64,000 nt of DNA from Bifidobacterium coryneforme (GCF_000737865.1 NZ_CP007287.1:76926-140925); one strand, 5' to 3'. Counted from the stretch's first letter, positions 8,536 to 17,733 are shown. Made by a program: numbers and translations. Notes: generated by a model from the sequence alone, not told the origin.

Positions 8536-10079
8536 GAGGAGTGCTGCCCATCCTCTGGATTGTCCGAAGGGGTCGGGGATGCGGAGGGCTTGATCCGGTC
8601 GCCCCCCTTGTTCCGCTCCTCGCTCAGGCTTCTGGCCTCATGCCTGATCAGGGTGGCATGCTCCTCGGCATCTGCCAGACTGGAGACCGTGATTCCCGCG
8701 TCGAGCTGATCGCGCCAGGACTGGGGCAGGTTGTTTACCTCGATGTCGGTTGACCTGACCGGGTGGGAGAGGGAGACCGCGAAGGCCTTGGTGGGCACAC
8801 CCTGGTAGATGGTGACCCTGCCGTTCTCCTGACCCAGATAGTACTGTTTCTGGCTCCATCCATAGGCGCTGGCTGTTCCTCCCGCCAGCCCCGCCAACAC
8901 CATGGCGGCAATGGCGGCCAGTACGAGACGCATGCGGAATCGGTGGGAGCGGTCGCGCTTGCGTTGCTCCAGCTGTTCCTTGTGGATAGCATCTGCCACT
9001 TCAGGGTCGTAAGGGTCATCCGTTTGCGACCCATCCTTCTTGAGAACAACCGGAATCTCGCTCGTATCGAGCACGTGGCGTTCGCCGCTTTCCTCGCGAG
9101 CGGCCGAGGGCTGGACCATGACCCCCCGGGTCTCCTCCTCTTCCGGTTCCCCGCCCTGGGTCAGGACGGCGGCCCGCTTGGCGGGGGACTCGTTGGACTC
9201 GTCGCGCAACCTTGGTGTGGCGGCCACCGGTTCGTCGAGGATGTCGGCCAGGGCTTCCAGGTTGGAGCTTGCCGCTCCACCGACCAGAGGGGTCTGGTGG
9301 GGCAGATCAAAGGCATCCGCATCCAGTGCAAGGGTGGCGTCGGCGATGACGACGGTCACGTTATCGGTGCTGCCGGCCTTCAGGGCCATGGTGACCAGCT
9401 GCTGGGCGCACTCGGCCTGGTCGGAGACCGACTCCAGAACCTCGGCGATGGTTGAATCCTCCAAAACGCCGCAGAGGCCGTCTGAGCAGAGCATCCACCG
9501 GTCGGCGGGCCGGGCCTTGCTGATGGAGATATCCGGCCTGGGGTCGATGTCGAAATCACCCAGGACCCTCATGACCACGTTGCGCTGGGGATGGCTCTTT
9601 GCCTCGGCAGGTGAGATACGGCCCGTGTTGATCAGGTGCTGAACATAGCTGTGGTCCTGGGTCATCCGAACCAGTCGACCTTCGCGCAGGAGGTAGGCCC
9701 GGGAGTCGCCGATATGGGCCAGAACCCAGGATCCGTCGGCCAGGGCCAGGGCGGTGACCGTGGTCCCCATCCCCGAGAGTCGATGCTCCCGCTTGGCCTT
9801 GCCCACGATGGCATCATGGGCGGCAATGACCGAGGTCTCCATCATCTGGGCCAGGGACTGCACGTCCTGGTCACGGTCGTCACGCTCGATATGGGCCAGT
9901 GACCTGATGGCGATGGTCGAAGCCGTGTCGCCTCCGGCATGGCCACCCATTCCATCGCACATGGCCACCAGGCGTTCTCCGGCAAAGGCGGAGTCCTGGT
10001 TGTTGCTACGCACATAACCCACATCGGAAACGGCGGTGGAATATAGGAACAGACGTTCGGATTGGTCGGTCTTGGTCAT
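8532..10079 (-). CDS. pstP: PP2C-type serine/threonine phosphatase PstP
   Basis: I set the start at the ATG complementary to 10077-10079 (MTKTDQSERL), which has GAGGT upstream; the longer open frame runs back into the FHA gene. The 515-residue protein has an N-terminal PP2C catalytic domain (about 1-240) with metal-binding segments VRSNNQD, MCDGMGGHAGGD, LAHIGDSRAYLL, LCSDGLCG and TDNVTVVI. An acidic linker, one membrane helix (about 407-427) and an extracellular tail follow. PstP dephosphorylates PknA, PknB and their substrates using Mn2+ or Mg2+. It lies between the FHA genes and rodA in the conserved operon order. All metal-binding aspartates I looked for are present. Confidence 0.93.
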   Translation of the reverse strand: MTKTDQSERLFLYSTAVSDVGYVRSNNQDSAFAGERLVAMCDGMGGHAGGDTASTIAIRSLAHIERDDRDQDVQSLAQMMETSVIAAHDAIVGKAKREHRLSGMGTTVTALALADGSWVLAHIGDSRAYLLREGRLVRMTQDHSYVQHLINTGRISPAEAKSHPQRNVVMRVLGDFDIDPRPDISISKARPADRWMLCSDGLCGVLEDSTIAEVLESVSDQAECAQQLVTMALKAGSTDNVTVVIADATLALDADAFDLPHQTPLVGGAASSNLEALADILDEPVAATPRLRDESNESPAKRAAVLTQGGEPEEEETRGVMVQPSAAREESGERHVLDTSEIPVVLKKDGSQTDDPYDPEVADAIHKEQLEQRKRDRSHRFRMRLVLAAIAAMVLAGLAGGTASAYGWSQKQYYLGQENGRVTIYQGVPTKAFAVSLSHPVRSTDIEVNNLPQSWRDQLDAGITVSSLADAEEHATLIRHEARSLSEERNKGGDRIKPSASPTPSDNPEDGQHSS

Positions 10080-10084
10080 GGCGC

Positions 10085-10597
10085 CTACCTCAACTCGAAG
10101 GTTGTGGCGCCGATTCGAACGGGCACTCCGGCCGGCAGGATGGTCGGCGTTGCGATGCGCTGGCTCGAAACAATGGTGCCGTTGGTCGACCCAAGGTCCT
10201 CGATGGCCCACTGGCCGCTGGCCGGGTCCTGATAGACCCGGGCATGGTGGCCGGAGACGAATTCGTCATCCAGGACGAGGGTGTTGGAAGAGGATCGACC
10301 CATGGTGATGGGCTGACCCGAGAGCGGGGTGGTGGACCCGGCCAGGGGTCCATCAATGACCACCAGGAGGGTGGGGCCGGCCTGCGGGGAATGACCGGCA
10401 GCCACCGGAGCAGCCGAACGGGTCGCCGGGGGTACCTGACGGCGTGCTGCACGTTGGCAGCGTCGGCGGTTGTGCGAAGTTCGGGGCGAGAAAGTCTCGA
10501 TATCCTTGCGCAGGGACCTGATTGCCAGCCAGACAAAGACCCATAGCAGTGCCAGGAATCCATATTTGAGGATGGCGAATGTCAGTTCGGTCAGCAT
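10085..10597 (-). CDS. fhaB: FHA-domain protein FhaB (FipA-like)
   Basis: A 170-residue protein with one N-terminal membrane helix (about 8-28), a basic linker and a C-terminal forkhead-associated domain (about 78-170). The FHA core motifs are GRSSSN, SGHHARVY and GSTNGTIV. FHA domains bind phosphothreonine, so this protein reads PknA/PknB phosphorylation and recruits division proteins to the membrane. In mycobacteria the equivalent (FipA/FhaB) links FtsZ and FtsQ. Its stop is 5 bases from the pstP start and its own start is 33 bases below the fhaA stop, so it belongs to the same transcript. Confidence 0.9.
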   Translation of the reverse strand: MLTELTFAILKYGFLALLWVFVWLAIRSLRKDIETFSPRTSHNRRRCQRAARRQVPPATRSAAPVAAGHSPQAGPTLLVVIDGPLAGSTTPLSGQPITMGRSSSNTLVLDDEFVSGHHARVYQDPASGQWAIEDLGSTNGTIVSSQRIATPTILPAGVPVRIGATTFELR

Positions 10598-10630
10598 AAT
10601 GATATCGACCTTACGTCAAGGCCTGGCTAT

Positions 10631-11335
10631 TTACGAATCCTGCTCCTGCGAAGAAGCCCAATACAGGATGCGCGTTCGGCCAACGGTGATGGTATTGCCG
10701 TCGAGCAGGGTGGCGGCGGGAACCTGGTGCCCTTCCACGTATGTTCCGTTGGTGGAGCCCAGATCGCGGGCGACTACGCCCTTGTCGGTGATTTCAATCT
10801 GAAGATGGCGGCGTGAGATTCCCGCATCGTCAATGACGATGTCGCATGAGGATCCACGGCCTATGGTGGTCTTGGGGGCGGTCAGGAGGTACTGCCGACC
10901 ATTGATCTCCAGAACGGGGCAATCCTTGGATTCGCTGGGTGTGGTGACCGGAGCCGCGTTCCCCTGGACAGACTCCGCGCTCAGGTGGAAGTCACCCTTG
11001 TTGAGGTTCAGATCCTCTTCGAAGATGACCACGACCGGGCCGACAAAAGCGTAATGCTGGCTTTCGGCGTACTTGGTGAGGTTATCGGCCAGCTCGTTGG
11101 CCAGGGCCTCGGATCCCCACTGTTCGATCCGGTCGAAGTCCGGGGTCGAGAGTCGGAACCGGTACTCATTGGGTGCCACCGTGCGGTCACGACCGACGGG
11201 CATGGCCTGTGAGTCTATCTCGCGCTCGAGGGCGCTTGACAGGTCGACAGGCTGAAGATCCTTGGAGCCAAACTTCGAGAAGACGCCGTTGACGGCCCCC
11301 TCCACGCTCTTCTCGAAACGGTCGAGAACGCTCAT
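10631..11335 (-). CDS. fhaA: FhaA-type protein: DUF3662 plus FHA domain
   Basis: A 234-residue cytosolic protein. The N-terminal DUF3662/FhaA domain (about 1-125) begins MSVLDRFEKSVEGAVNGVF, and the C-terminal FHA domain (about 140-230) shows GRGSSCDI, ISRRHLQI and GSTNGTYV. Mycobacterial FhaA binds phosphorylated MviN/MurJ and restrains peptidoglycan synthesis. At 234 residues this copy is much shorter than the mycobacterial protein because the long disordered linker is nearly absent. It is the first gene of the minus-strand operon. Upstream, a TATAAAGGAG stretch and an AAAGGG ribosome site precede the ATG. The operon promoter probably lies in the 284 bp shared with the divergent S9 peptidase gene. 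Confidence 0.92.
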   Translation of the reverse strand: MSVLDRFEKSVEGAVNGVFSKFGSKDLQPVDLSSALEREIDSQAMPVGRDRTVAPNEYRFRLSTPDFDRIEQWGSEALANELADNLTKYAESQHYAFVGPVVVIFEEDLNLNKGDFHLSAESVQGNAAPVTTPSESKDCPVLEINGRQYLLTAPKTTIGRGSSCDIVIDDAGISRRHLQIEITDKGVVARDLGSTNGTYVEGHQVPAATLLDGNTITVGRTRILYWASSQEQDS

Positions 11336-11619
11336 AGTTAACCCTTTCTATATAACTCCTTTATAGTACGTGACCGTGGGCGGGGCAGCAGATGTGCCCG
11401 CGGATACTTGCAAATTCTTCAATGAAACCAGCCGAGACCGGTCTTTGAAAAGGTCGGTATTGCAAGGGTTCATGCGGATTCCGGGGCGGATATCCGGGCG
11501 GGGGTGGCCGTGGTGGTGCTGATATCGAGATTCCCCTTTGGGGAAGTGGACGCCTATCATCAGACCAGATGCATGGCCCGATGGGAGGACCGTGCAAGAC
11601 ATCCGGCAGGAGAGAGAGC

Positions 11620-14142
11620 ATGGTCGAAGAGGAGAACCCTGGTTTACGGGATTCCGGTCCCGTCTCGGCAATAGAGGACTTCCCGCGTATGAAGGCCCGG
11701 ACACTGCGGTTCACCCTTGGTGCGCCCCGGTCGGCCAGGGCCGTTGGAGATGGCTCCCGCGCCCTCTTCCTGCGCTCCGACGGGGCGGAGGACCTGGTGA
11801 CCTCCTTATGGCTCTCCTCCTTCGACAAGGATGGTGGTCACCACGAGATTCTCCTGGCCGACCCCCGTAACCTCCTTGCTGATGCCGATGTGGAGGATGT
11901 GCCTGCGGAGGAACGGGCCAGACGTGAGCGCTCGCGTGAAGGCGGGGAGGGAATCGTCTCCTACAGCGTTGACCGGTCCGGTGACCGGGTGGTTTTCACC
12001 CTGGGCGGGCAGCTCTGGCTGGTTCGGATTGCCCAGGACGGTCTGAGTGCCTCGACCAGGACCCTGGGGCGGATGGAGGCCGATGGGTCCCGGCACTATG
12101 CTGATCAGGCCATTCTCAACCCGACCATCTCGCCCGACGGGTCCAAGGTGGCCTATTCCACCGGCTCCTCCATGATGATGGTCCTGATTGGTCAGGAGAC
12201 TGGACTTGACCAGGAGTTCCCCGTACTGACCCTGGGTGCCGATGCCGGCGATGAGATGACCCTGGGGTTGGCGGAGTTCGTGGCCGGCGAGGAAATGGAC
12301 CGGTATCAGGGATTCTGGTGGTCTCCCGATTCCGATGCCCTCCTGGTGGAGCATACTGATGATTCGAATGAGCCGATCTGGTATGTCAGCGATCCCGCAA
12401 ATCCCCAGGAAGCCCCTAAAGCCAGGCGCTACCCCCAGGCTCTGACGGAAAATGCCCGGGTGGGGCTGGCCTTGGTGAGTCTGAACCAGGAAGGGCGCCC
12501 CGTCCGGGTAGGTGAGGTGGACTGGGATCACCAGGCCTTCGAATACCTGGCCGTGGTCCGCTGGCAGGATGGGCATCAACCCCTTCTGCTTGTTCAGAAC
12601 CGCAGACAGACCGAAGACAGGATTCTGGGTATTGAGATTCCGGCCCGCGAGAATGGAACCGATGGGGCCTCTCAGGATCTGGTAGAGGTCTCGGATGGCG
12701 GCGTCCCCCGTCTCTCCCCCGAAGGGGTATCCCGTGTGCCGACCCGTGAACTGGGGGCACACAGCAACAATCAGTGGTTGGACATTGTGGAAGGACTGCC
12801 GGCCTACCGCCCCGACGGCGGGCTGGTGGATGCCCTGATCGATACCCAGTGCGATACCACCCGCCTGCAGGTGAACGGAAAGGCCTTCTCTCCGGCTGGA
12901 TGTCAGATCAGGCGGGTCATATCGGTCGGGCCGGATAACGTGCTGGCCATTGTCTCCACCGATCCCCGCAGCTTCGACCTGATGGGTCTGGGCTATGACG
13001 GCAGCGTCCATGTGCTCAACCGGCTGCCGGGCCTCTGGACGGCCTCCCGGGCCGGACGGGGTGTCGTGGTCGAGTGCCATACCATGGCCTCGTCCCATGG
13101 TCAGATCAAGCACTGCTACCTGGGCGAGGACGATTGTCTGGACCGGCTGGGAGTGGATGGACTTGGACTGATCACCGATGACCGGAGGAAGGCCTCCGAC
13201 GGTCCCGCCTCCACGGTTGAGGCCATGACGGGCGGAACCCCCGGGGGGATTCCCGGGGCCGACACCCAGGCCGCTGCGGTCGGGCGTGATCAGGTCGACC
13301 CCGGCCATCTGAACAGTCTGGGAGCAAGGAGTGCCGTTCTGGCGGACCACAGCAGCCAGCCCGGTTTCACCCCCGATGTCGACTTCGTCCGGATGGGTGC
13401 CCATGGGCTCTTCGGGGCCATCGTCCATCCTTCGCCCGCCAGCCCCTATGCCGGGGCGGAGCACCTGCCTGTACTCCTGAAACCGTACGGGGGGCCGGGA
13501 GCACAGCAGGTTCTCTTCAATCAGGCCTATTACTGGGAGTCCCAGTGGTGGGCCGACCAGGGCTTCCTGGTCCTGACCGCCGACGGACGCGGTACTCCGG
13601 GTCGCGGCCCCGCCTGGGACAGGGCGATATTCGAAGACATGGCCCAGGTGACCCTGGATGACCAGCTGGAGGCCCTCCAGGCCCTGCCTGATTTCGCCCC
13701 AGAAGCAGATTTGGACCACGTAGCCATGATTGGGTGGTCCTACGGCGGCTTCCTTTCGGCCCTGTCCGTCCTCAGGGCTCCCGACCAGGTTCACGCGGCC
13801 TGTGCAGGCGCTCCTCCCACCGACTGGACCCTTTACGACACCCACTACACCGAGCGCTATCTGGGTCTGGATCCCGAGGTGTACCGGCGCAACAGCATCA
13901 TCGATGACGCACCACTCCTGCGTAGGCCCCTGATGCTGATTCATGGGTTCGCCGACGACAACGTGTCCGTGGCGAACACCCTGCGCCTGTCCGGGGCCCT
14001 GATGGCGTCCGGTAGGGAACATACGGTCCTTCCCCTGTCCGGAATCACCCATATGACCAATGATGAGACCGTGGCCAGGAACCTGCTGGTCCTCCAGAGG
14101 GACTTCCTCTACAAGGCCCTGGCGTTAGATTCGAGACCATGA
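11620..14142 (+). CDS. S9 family prolyl oligopeptidase / dipeptidyl aminopeptidase
   Basis: I start at the ATG at 11620 because AGGAGAGAG lies just upstream; a longer open frame from 11569 has no ribosome site. The 840-residue protein has an N-terminal beta-propeller-like region (about 20-590) and a C-terminal alpha/beta-hydrolase domain. The catalytic triad is visible as Ser707 in GWSYGG, Asp779 in HGFADDN and His811 in GITHM. DPP IV-type members of family S9 release dipeptides from the N-terminus of peptides, often after proline. No signal peptide is seen, so it is probably cytosolic and acts in peptide catabolism. It overlaps the ClC gene by ATGA, though a functional link between them is not obvious. 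Confidence 0.9.
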   Translation: MVEEENPGLRDSGPVSAIEDFPRMKARTLRFTLGAPRSARAVGDGSRALFLRSDGAEDLVTSLWLSSFDKDGGHHEILLADPRNLLADADVEDVPAEERARRERSREGGEGIVSYSVDRSGDRVVFTLGGQLWLVRIAQDGLSASTRTLGRMEADGSRHYADQAILNPTISPDGSKVAYSTGSSMMMVLIGQETGLDQEFPVLTLGADAGDEMTLGLAEFVAGEEMDRYQGFWWSPDSDALLVEHTDDSNEPIWYVSDPANPQEAPKARRYPQALTENARVGLALVSLNQEGRPVRVGEVDWDHQAFEYLAVVRWQDGHQPLLLVQNRRQTEDRILGIEIPARENGTDGASQDLVEVSDGGVPRLSPEGVSRVPTRELGAHSNNQWLDIVEGLPAYRPDGGLVDALIDTQCDTTRLQVNGKAFSPAGCQIRRVISVGPDNVLAIVSTDPRSFDLMGLGYDGSVHVLNRLPGLWTASRAGRGVVVECHTMASSHGQIKHCYLGEDDCLDRLGVDGLGLITDDRRKASDGPASTVEAMTGGTPGGIPGADTQAAAVGRDQVDPGHLNSLGARSAVLADHSSQPGFTPDVDFVRMGAHGLFGAIVHPSPASPYAGAEHLPVLLKPYGGPGAQQVLFNQAYYWESQWWADQGFLVLTADGRGTPGRGPAWDRAIFEDMAQVTLDDQLEALQALPDFAPEADLDHVAMIGWSYGGFLSALSVLRAPDQVHAACAGAPPTDWTLYDTHYTERYLGLDPEVYRRNSIIDDAPLLRRPLMLIHGFADDNVSVANTLRLSGALMASGREHTVLPLSGITHMTNDETVARNLLVLQRDFLYKALALDSRP

Positions 14143-15473
14143 CCCAAGCGATGCAGGGACGGGAAGAGTTCGGTGCGGACCGCCGGGGAGGCATTGACCC
14201 CCCGCAGGTCGGTCGTTCCCTGCCCAGGTTCTGGGGTCTTGCCTTATCGGTCCTGGTTCTGGGGTCTTTGGTGGGCCTGTCTTCGGGCCTACTGGCCCTC
14301 TTTTTCGAGTGGATACAACGTACCGTCCTTGGCTTCGTCGAATCCCCGGGGGTCTCCACCCCCTCGCAGGTGCCCACTCTACGGCGGGTTGCATCAGTCC
14401 TTATCGGAGGCCTGGTTGCCTCTCTTATCTGGTGGTTCTTGCGTAACCGGACCCGTAAGGTGCCCTCGGTCGGTCAGGCGGTCAAGGGTGCCGATATGCC
14501 CGTCTGGCAGACGGTTCTGCATGTGCTGACCCAGATTTTCCTGGTGGCCACGGGGGGTTCCATCGGTCGTGAGGTGGCTCCTCGTGAGGCCGGAGCCATG
14601 CTGGGTGGTATCTGGTGGAGGGCGGCATCCCGCTTGGGACTGCGTAAGGATGACAGGTCCCTATTGGTGGCGGCCGCGGCAGGTGCTGGATTCGCGGGAA
14701 TCTATATAGCCCCCCTGACCGGCACCTTTTTCGGTATAGAAGTCCTCCTGACCGGGGTTGATATGACCGCCGTCATGGTCACCCTGTCCATGTCGTGCCT
14801 GGCCACCCTGGTCGGGGGTTCCATCAAGGGGTTCGACTCCTACTACCTGGTGGGGCATGACTCATTTTCCCCCTGGTTCATGGCTTTTGTGCTCTTGGCC
14901 GGTCCGGTCATGGGTCTGGCTGGTGCCGGTTTCCGTTGGCTGACCACGTGGGCTCAGAACCACCGCACCACGGGGCCTGCCATCATCTGGCAACTGACCG
15001 GGGTGGCCCTCCTGACCGGATTGGTGTCCATCTGGATGCCCGAGGTCATGGGCAACGGTCGGGCCCTGGCCCAGGTGGGCATGAGTCAGCACGCCGTTTC
15101 GGGAGACTCTCTGGTAGCTCTCCTGATTCCGGTATGCGCTTTGCTGATTATGGCTCTGGCCAAGGCTGTTCTGACCACTGCCACCATCAGGGCCGGTGCT
15201 TCGGGTGGCACCCTGACCCCCTCCATCGCTCTGGGATCCAGCCTGGGTGCAGCCATGGGACTGGTCGTGTCCTGGTGGTTCCCGGGTCTGCCCCTCTGGC
15301 AGTGCGCCGTACTTGGTGCCGCTGCTCTGCTGGCGGCCTCTCAATCGGCTCCCTTGATGGCTATGTCCATGCTGATGGAGGTCTGCCACCTCCCGGTCGG
15401 AGGTTTTATGCCACTGGGGTTTGCCGTGGCCCTGTCAGTGGCTGTATCCCGCCTTCTTCGTAAGGGTGCGTAG
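14139..15473 (+). CDS. ClC family chloride channel / H+-Cl- exchanger
   Basis: A 444-residue polytopic protein with about ten or more hydrophobic segments. ClC signatures are present in modified form: SIGREVAPREAG corresponds to the GREGP filter region and keeps the gating-type glutamate, and GASGGTLTPS corresponds to the GxFxP region. ClC proteins move chloride, either passively or in exchange for protons, and in bacteria they help in acid stress. It has no C-terminal CBS domains. The start lies inside the stop of the S9 gene. A weak inverted repeat (GAACCG at 15478-15483 and CGGTTC at 15491-15496) follows the stop and may terminate transcription before the convergent regulator. Confidence 0.85.
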   Translation: MTQAMQGREEFGADRRGGIDPPQVGRSLPRFWGLALSVLVLGSLVGLSSGLLALFFEWIQRTVLGFVESPGVSTPSQVPTLRRVASVLIGGLVASLIWWFLRNRTRKVPSVGQAVKGADMPVWQTVLHVLTQIFLVATGGSIGREVAPREAGAMLGGIWWRAASRLGLRKDDRSLLVAAAAGAGFAGIYIAPLTGTFFGIEVLLTGVDMTAVMVTLSMSCLATLVGGSIKGFDSYYLVGHDSFSPWFMAFVLLAGPVMGLAGAGFRWLTTWAQNHRTTGPAIIWQLTGVALLTGLVSIWMPEVMGNGRALAQVGMSQHAVSGDSLVALLIPVCALLIMALAKAVLTTATIRAGASGGTLTPSIALGSSLGAAMGLVVSWWFPGLPLWQCAVLGAAALLAASQSAPLMAMSMLMEVCHLPVGGFMPLGFAVALSVAVSRLLRKGA

Positions 15474-15521
15474 GCGCGAACCGAGTCAGACGGTTCAGCC
15501 TGCCCATCTGTACCGCAGCCC

Positions 15522-16112
15522 TTACGGAATCCAGCGGAAAGCCTGTACAATCAGGGCCACTTGTTCGGCCCCTGGTAGCTGCTCGGCACCTCTCTTCGCC
15601 CACTTCCTTGCGACGGCATCAAGCTCGGAATTCATCTGTTTCATCTGATCGGGTGTCAGCATCAATACGGAATCACTGCTTACGCCTGCGCTGGCCCACT
15701 CCTTTGGAAGATCAGGCAATGCGTCTAGATAGCGTTCGTAGGTTTGCTCATATGCCAGTGCTGCCGAGCGCCTAAAGAGATCTGTTGCTTCTTCCTCGGT
15801 GGCATCATCCCTGTCTGAGGACTCTACAAGTGTTGCAGTCTGGCTTGCCTTCCACCAGCTTTGCCTCTTATCTTGCTCGGCGTTCCGTACCTTTTCTGCG
15901 AGTCCAACTTTTGCCAGCCGAGAGAGATGGTAGCTTATTGCGCCTGGCGCCTCCCCAAGGAAGCTGCTTATAGATCCGACGTTCTGCGTTCCCTTGACTC
16001 GCAAGACTCCAAGAATCCTCATCCTGATGGGGTTGGCTAGGACTTTAAGTGTTTCGCTGTTTGAAGCTCTTGGGATTTCAGACTTTTCATCTGCGGATGC
16101 TTCTTGAGTCAT
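15522..16112 (-). CDS. ArsR/HTH-type transcriptional regulator
   Basis: A 196-residue winged-helix regulator from the ATG complementary to 16110-16112 (MTQEASADEKS). The ribosome site AGGAG lies upstream; a longer open frame to 16163 lacks one. Residues about 20-95 form an ArsR-like HTH domain: TLKVLANPIRMRILGVL, then GAISYHLSRLAKVGL. The C-terminal half is a helical domain of unknown ligand, with no obvious Cys metal site. It is divergent from an MFS exporter with a repeated operator-like element between them, so it most likely represses that exporter. Base composition is noticeably more AT-rich than its neighbours, as in the MFS gene, which suggests the pair was acquired together. Confidence 0.85.
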   Translation of the reverse strand: MTQEASADEKSEIPRASNSETLKVLANPIRMRILGVLRVKGTQNVGSISSFLGEAPGAISYHLSRLAKVGLAEKVRNAEQDKRQSWWKASQTATLVESSDRDDATEEEATDLFRRSAALAYEQTYERYLDALPDLPKEWASAGVSSDSVLMLTPDQMKQMNSELDAVARKWAKRGAEQLPGAEQVALIVQAFRWIP

Positions 16113-16154
16113 AAGAAAAGCTCCTCTCTTTCCCTCGAGAACCATAGCAAGCAA

Positions 16155-16187
16155 GTTGTACAAATAAGTTATACAAATAGTTTGTAC
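16155..16187. promoter_or_regulatory. Candidate operator of the ArsR-type regulator
   Basis: Three copies of a GTACAAATA-like element lie within 33 bp: TTGTACAAATA, TTATACAAATA, and TTTGTAC in inverted orientation. Together they include the dyad TACAAA-TAG-TTTGTA. They sit just upstream of a -10-like TATTCT (16192-16197) reading towards the exporter, and 43 bp from the regulator start. The site fits autorepression plus control of the MFS gene; this is inferred from symmetry and position. Confidence 0.5.
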
Positions 16188-16367
16188 GTGTTATTCTCAT
16201 ATCAATCCAATAAGGCGAGCAGCACACCATACGGAAAGAAGGAAGCCACGGAAAAGGTAATAAGACCCTTCCGCGAGAGGTATTGATGAGACTCCTTCCA
16301 TACTGTTGATGGAACACCTGGCAGTGAGTGAGACCGGCTTCTCCCTAACCCCTGAAAGAGTGAACTG

Positions 16368-17615
16368 ATGGCCGAATCCACGCGCTCAGAGTCCTTCTGG
16401 AAAAATCCGGAGTACTTATCCTGGTTTACAGCGGACACCGCTTCCGCTGTCGGTCTCTCCATCAAAACCTTGTCTTTATCGTTGCTTGGTTATTCTGTAT
16501 CCGGTTCGCTGGTGTCGGCAGGCTGGCTCGGAACACTTTCATTGGTGGCTCAGCAGGGCTTGAGCATATTCGGCGGTACATATATAGATCGCCACGATAG
16601 GAAAAGGCTGATTGCTTTCAACGCATTGGCCGGATTCGTCTTATGGGGAACCATTGCGATTCTGGGTTTGGTCAACCATCTCTCTTTTACGGTTCTGATT
16701 GTGCTATCAGTGACTGCATCGGCGATCAACGGGTTCTTGGGGGGTGCGACAGATGCCATGCTTCGGTCAATTATCGGTGTCCGCAATTACCCGAAGGCCA
16801 GAAGCATCAACGAAGGAAGAGACTCAACCGTCAATATGACCGGCAGCCCACTCAGTGGATTTCTCTATTCGCTGCATCCGATGCTCCCGTTTTTCACAGC
16901 ATCGTTCATGTACGCCATCGCCGGAATTGCTGCTTTTGGATTAAAAACCGGCAATCAGCAGATCGAGAAGACTCAATCAGATAGGAAGTCCTACGGTCAA
17001 GACTTCTTGTCGGGCTGGAAGTGGTCGCTGAAGCGTAAGACCGTGGTGCTCTCCGTCAGCGCTGCCAGTCTTGCCAGCTTCGGCATCAATGGAATTCAAT
17101 ATGCCATCCAGCTCGATCTGACTGGAAAGAGAGTAAATTCCACCTACATCGGTCTCGTTGGCGCCGGAATTTGCCTTGGTATGATTGCCGGATCGCTCAT
17201 TGCAAACAAAATCAGCAATACCGCACCTGTCGGCAAGAGTGTGTGTCTGGCTTTTGCCTGCATCAGTCTCTTTATGATTCCCATGGTCGTGTCGGGGAAT
17301 CAACTTGTGATTATCACCTGCAACTCTCTGATTGGTATTCCCTTCCCAATCATTAACTCTTTGCTTGTTGGCTTCATTTTTGCGAAAGCCCCAAACCAGA
17401 TGCAAGGCAGAATTGGTGTTACTCTTACGGCTCCATCGCAAATGGCAGCGGCGTTCTGTAGTGCTATAGCGGGAACCCTGCTTACGGCCATCAGGTTCCG
17501 CGCAACAGTTATTGTATTTTCCTCCACATTCTTTTTGGGCACCTTGATGATTTTGACATCACGCTCAATTCGGCAAATACCAAGTTCCGCGCAATGGGAA
17601 GAGGCTGTTTTGTAA
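16368..17615 (+). CDS. MFS transporter (MFS_3-type exporter)
   Basis: A 415-residue membrane protein with about twelve hydrophobic segments in two halves. The conserved loop GTYIDRHDRKRLI after helix 2 is the MFS motif A equivalent. A central hydrophilic loop (about 195-215) separates the halves. The pattern resembles the MFS_3 group, which includes macrolide and enterobactin exporters; the substrate cannot be told from sequence. Only a weak ribosome site (AAAGAG) precedes the ATG. The gene is divergent from an ArsR-type regulator, the common layout for a substrate-induced efflux pump. Its codon use is AT-richer than the flanking genes. Two stem-loops follow it. Confidence 0.85.
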   Translation: MAESTRSESFWKNPEYLSWFTADTASAVGLSIKTLSLSLLGYSVSGSLVSAGWLGTLSLVAQQGLSIFGGTYIDRHDRKRLIAFNALAGFVLWGTIAILGLVNHLSFTVLIVLSVTASAINGFLGGATDAMLRSIIGVRNYPKARSINEGRDSTVNMTGSPLSGFLYSLHPMLPFFTASFMYAIAGIAAFGLKTGNQQIEKTQSDRKSYGQDFLSGWKWSLKRKTVVLSVSAASLASFGINGIQYAIQLDLTGKRVNSTYIGLVGAGICLGMIAGSLIANKISNTAPVGKSVCLAFACISLFMIPMVVSGNQLVIITCNSLIGIPFPIINSLLVGFIFAKAPNQMQGRIGVTLTAPSQMAAAFCSAIAGTLLTAIRFRATVIVFSSTFFLGTLMILTSRSIRQIPSSAQWEEAVL

Positions 17616-17624
17616 GCCGTCTTT

Positions 17625-17653
17625 GATGACAAGCGGACCCCTGGCTTGTCATC
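17625..17653. terminator. Stem-loop 1 after the MFS gene
   Basis: A perfect 10-bp inverted repeat (GATGACAAGC at 17625-17634 and GCTTGTCATC at 17644-17653) with a 9-base loop. It begins 10 bases after the MFS stop, between convergent genes. No T run follows. Confidence 0.6.
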
Positions 17654-17676
17654 CGTGGAAGTCGATTTTGCGATAG

Positions 17677-17708
17677 CAGGCAGCAAGTATCCGGTTGCTT
17701 GCTGCCTG
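17677..17708. terminator. Stem-loop 2 between MFS and MerR genes
   Basis: A perfect 11-bp inverted repeat (CAGGCAGCAAG at 17677-17687 and CTTGCTGCCTG at 17698-17708) with a 10-base loop lies 26 bp before the end of the convergent MerR gene. With the preceding stem-loop it forms a tandem terminator pair serving both directions. Confidence 0.6.
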
Positions 17709-17733
17709 ACGCTACATACGGTTTGCAGAAGGC

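Noticed and set aside
11806..14052. 748-codon minus-strand frame opposite the S9 peptidase
   Set aside because: Very long, but explained by high GC and codon bias of the true gene, which has Ser-Asp-His catalytic residues.
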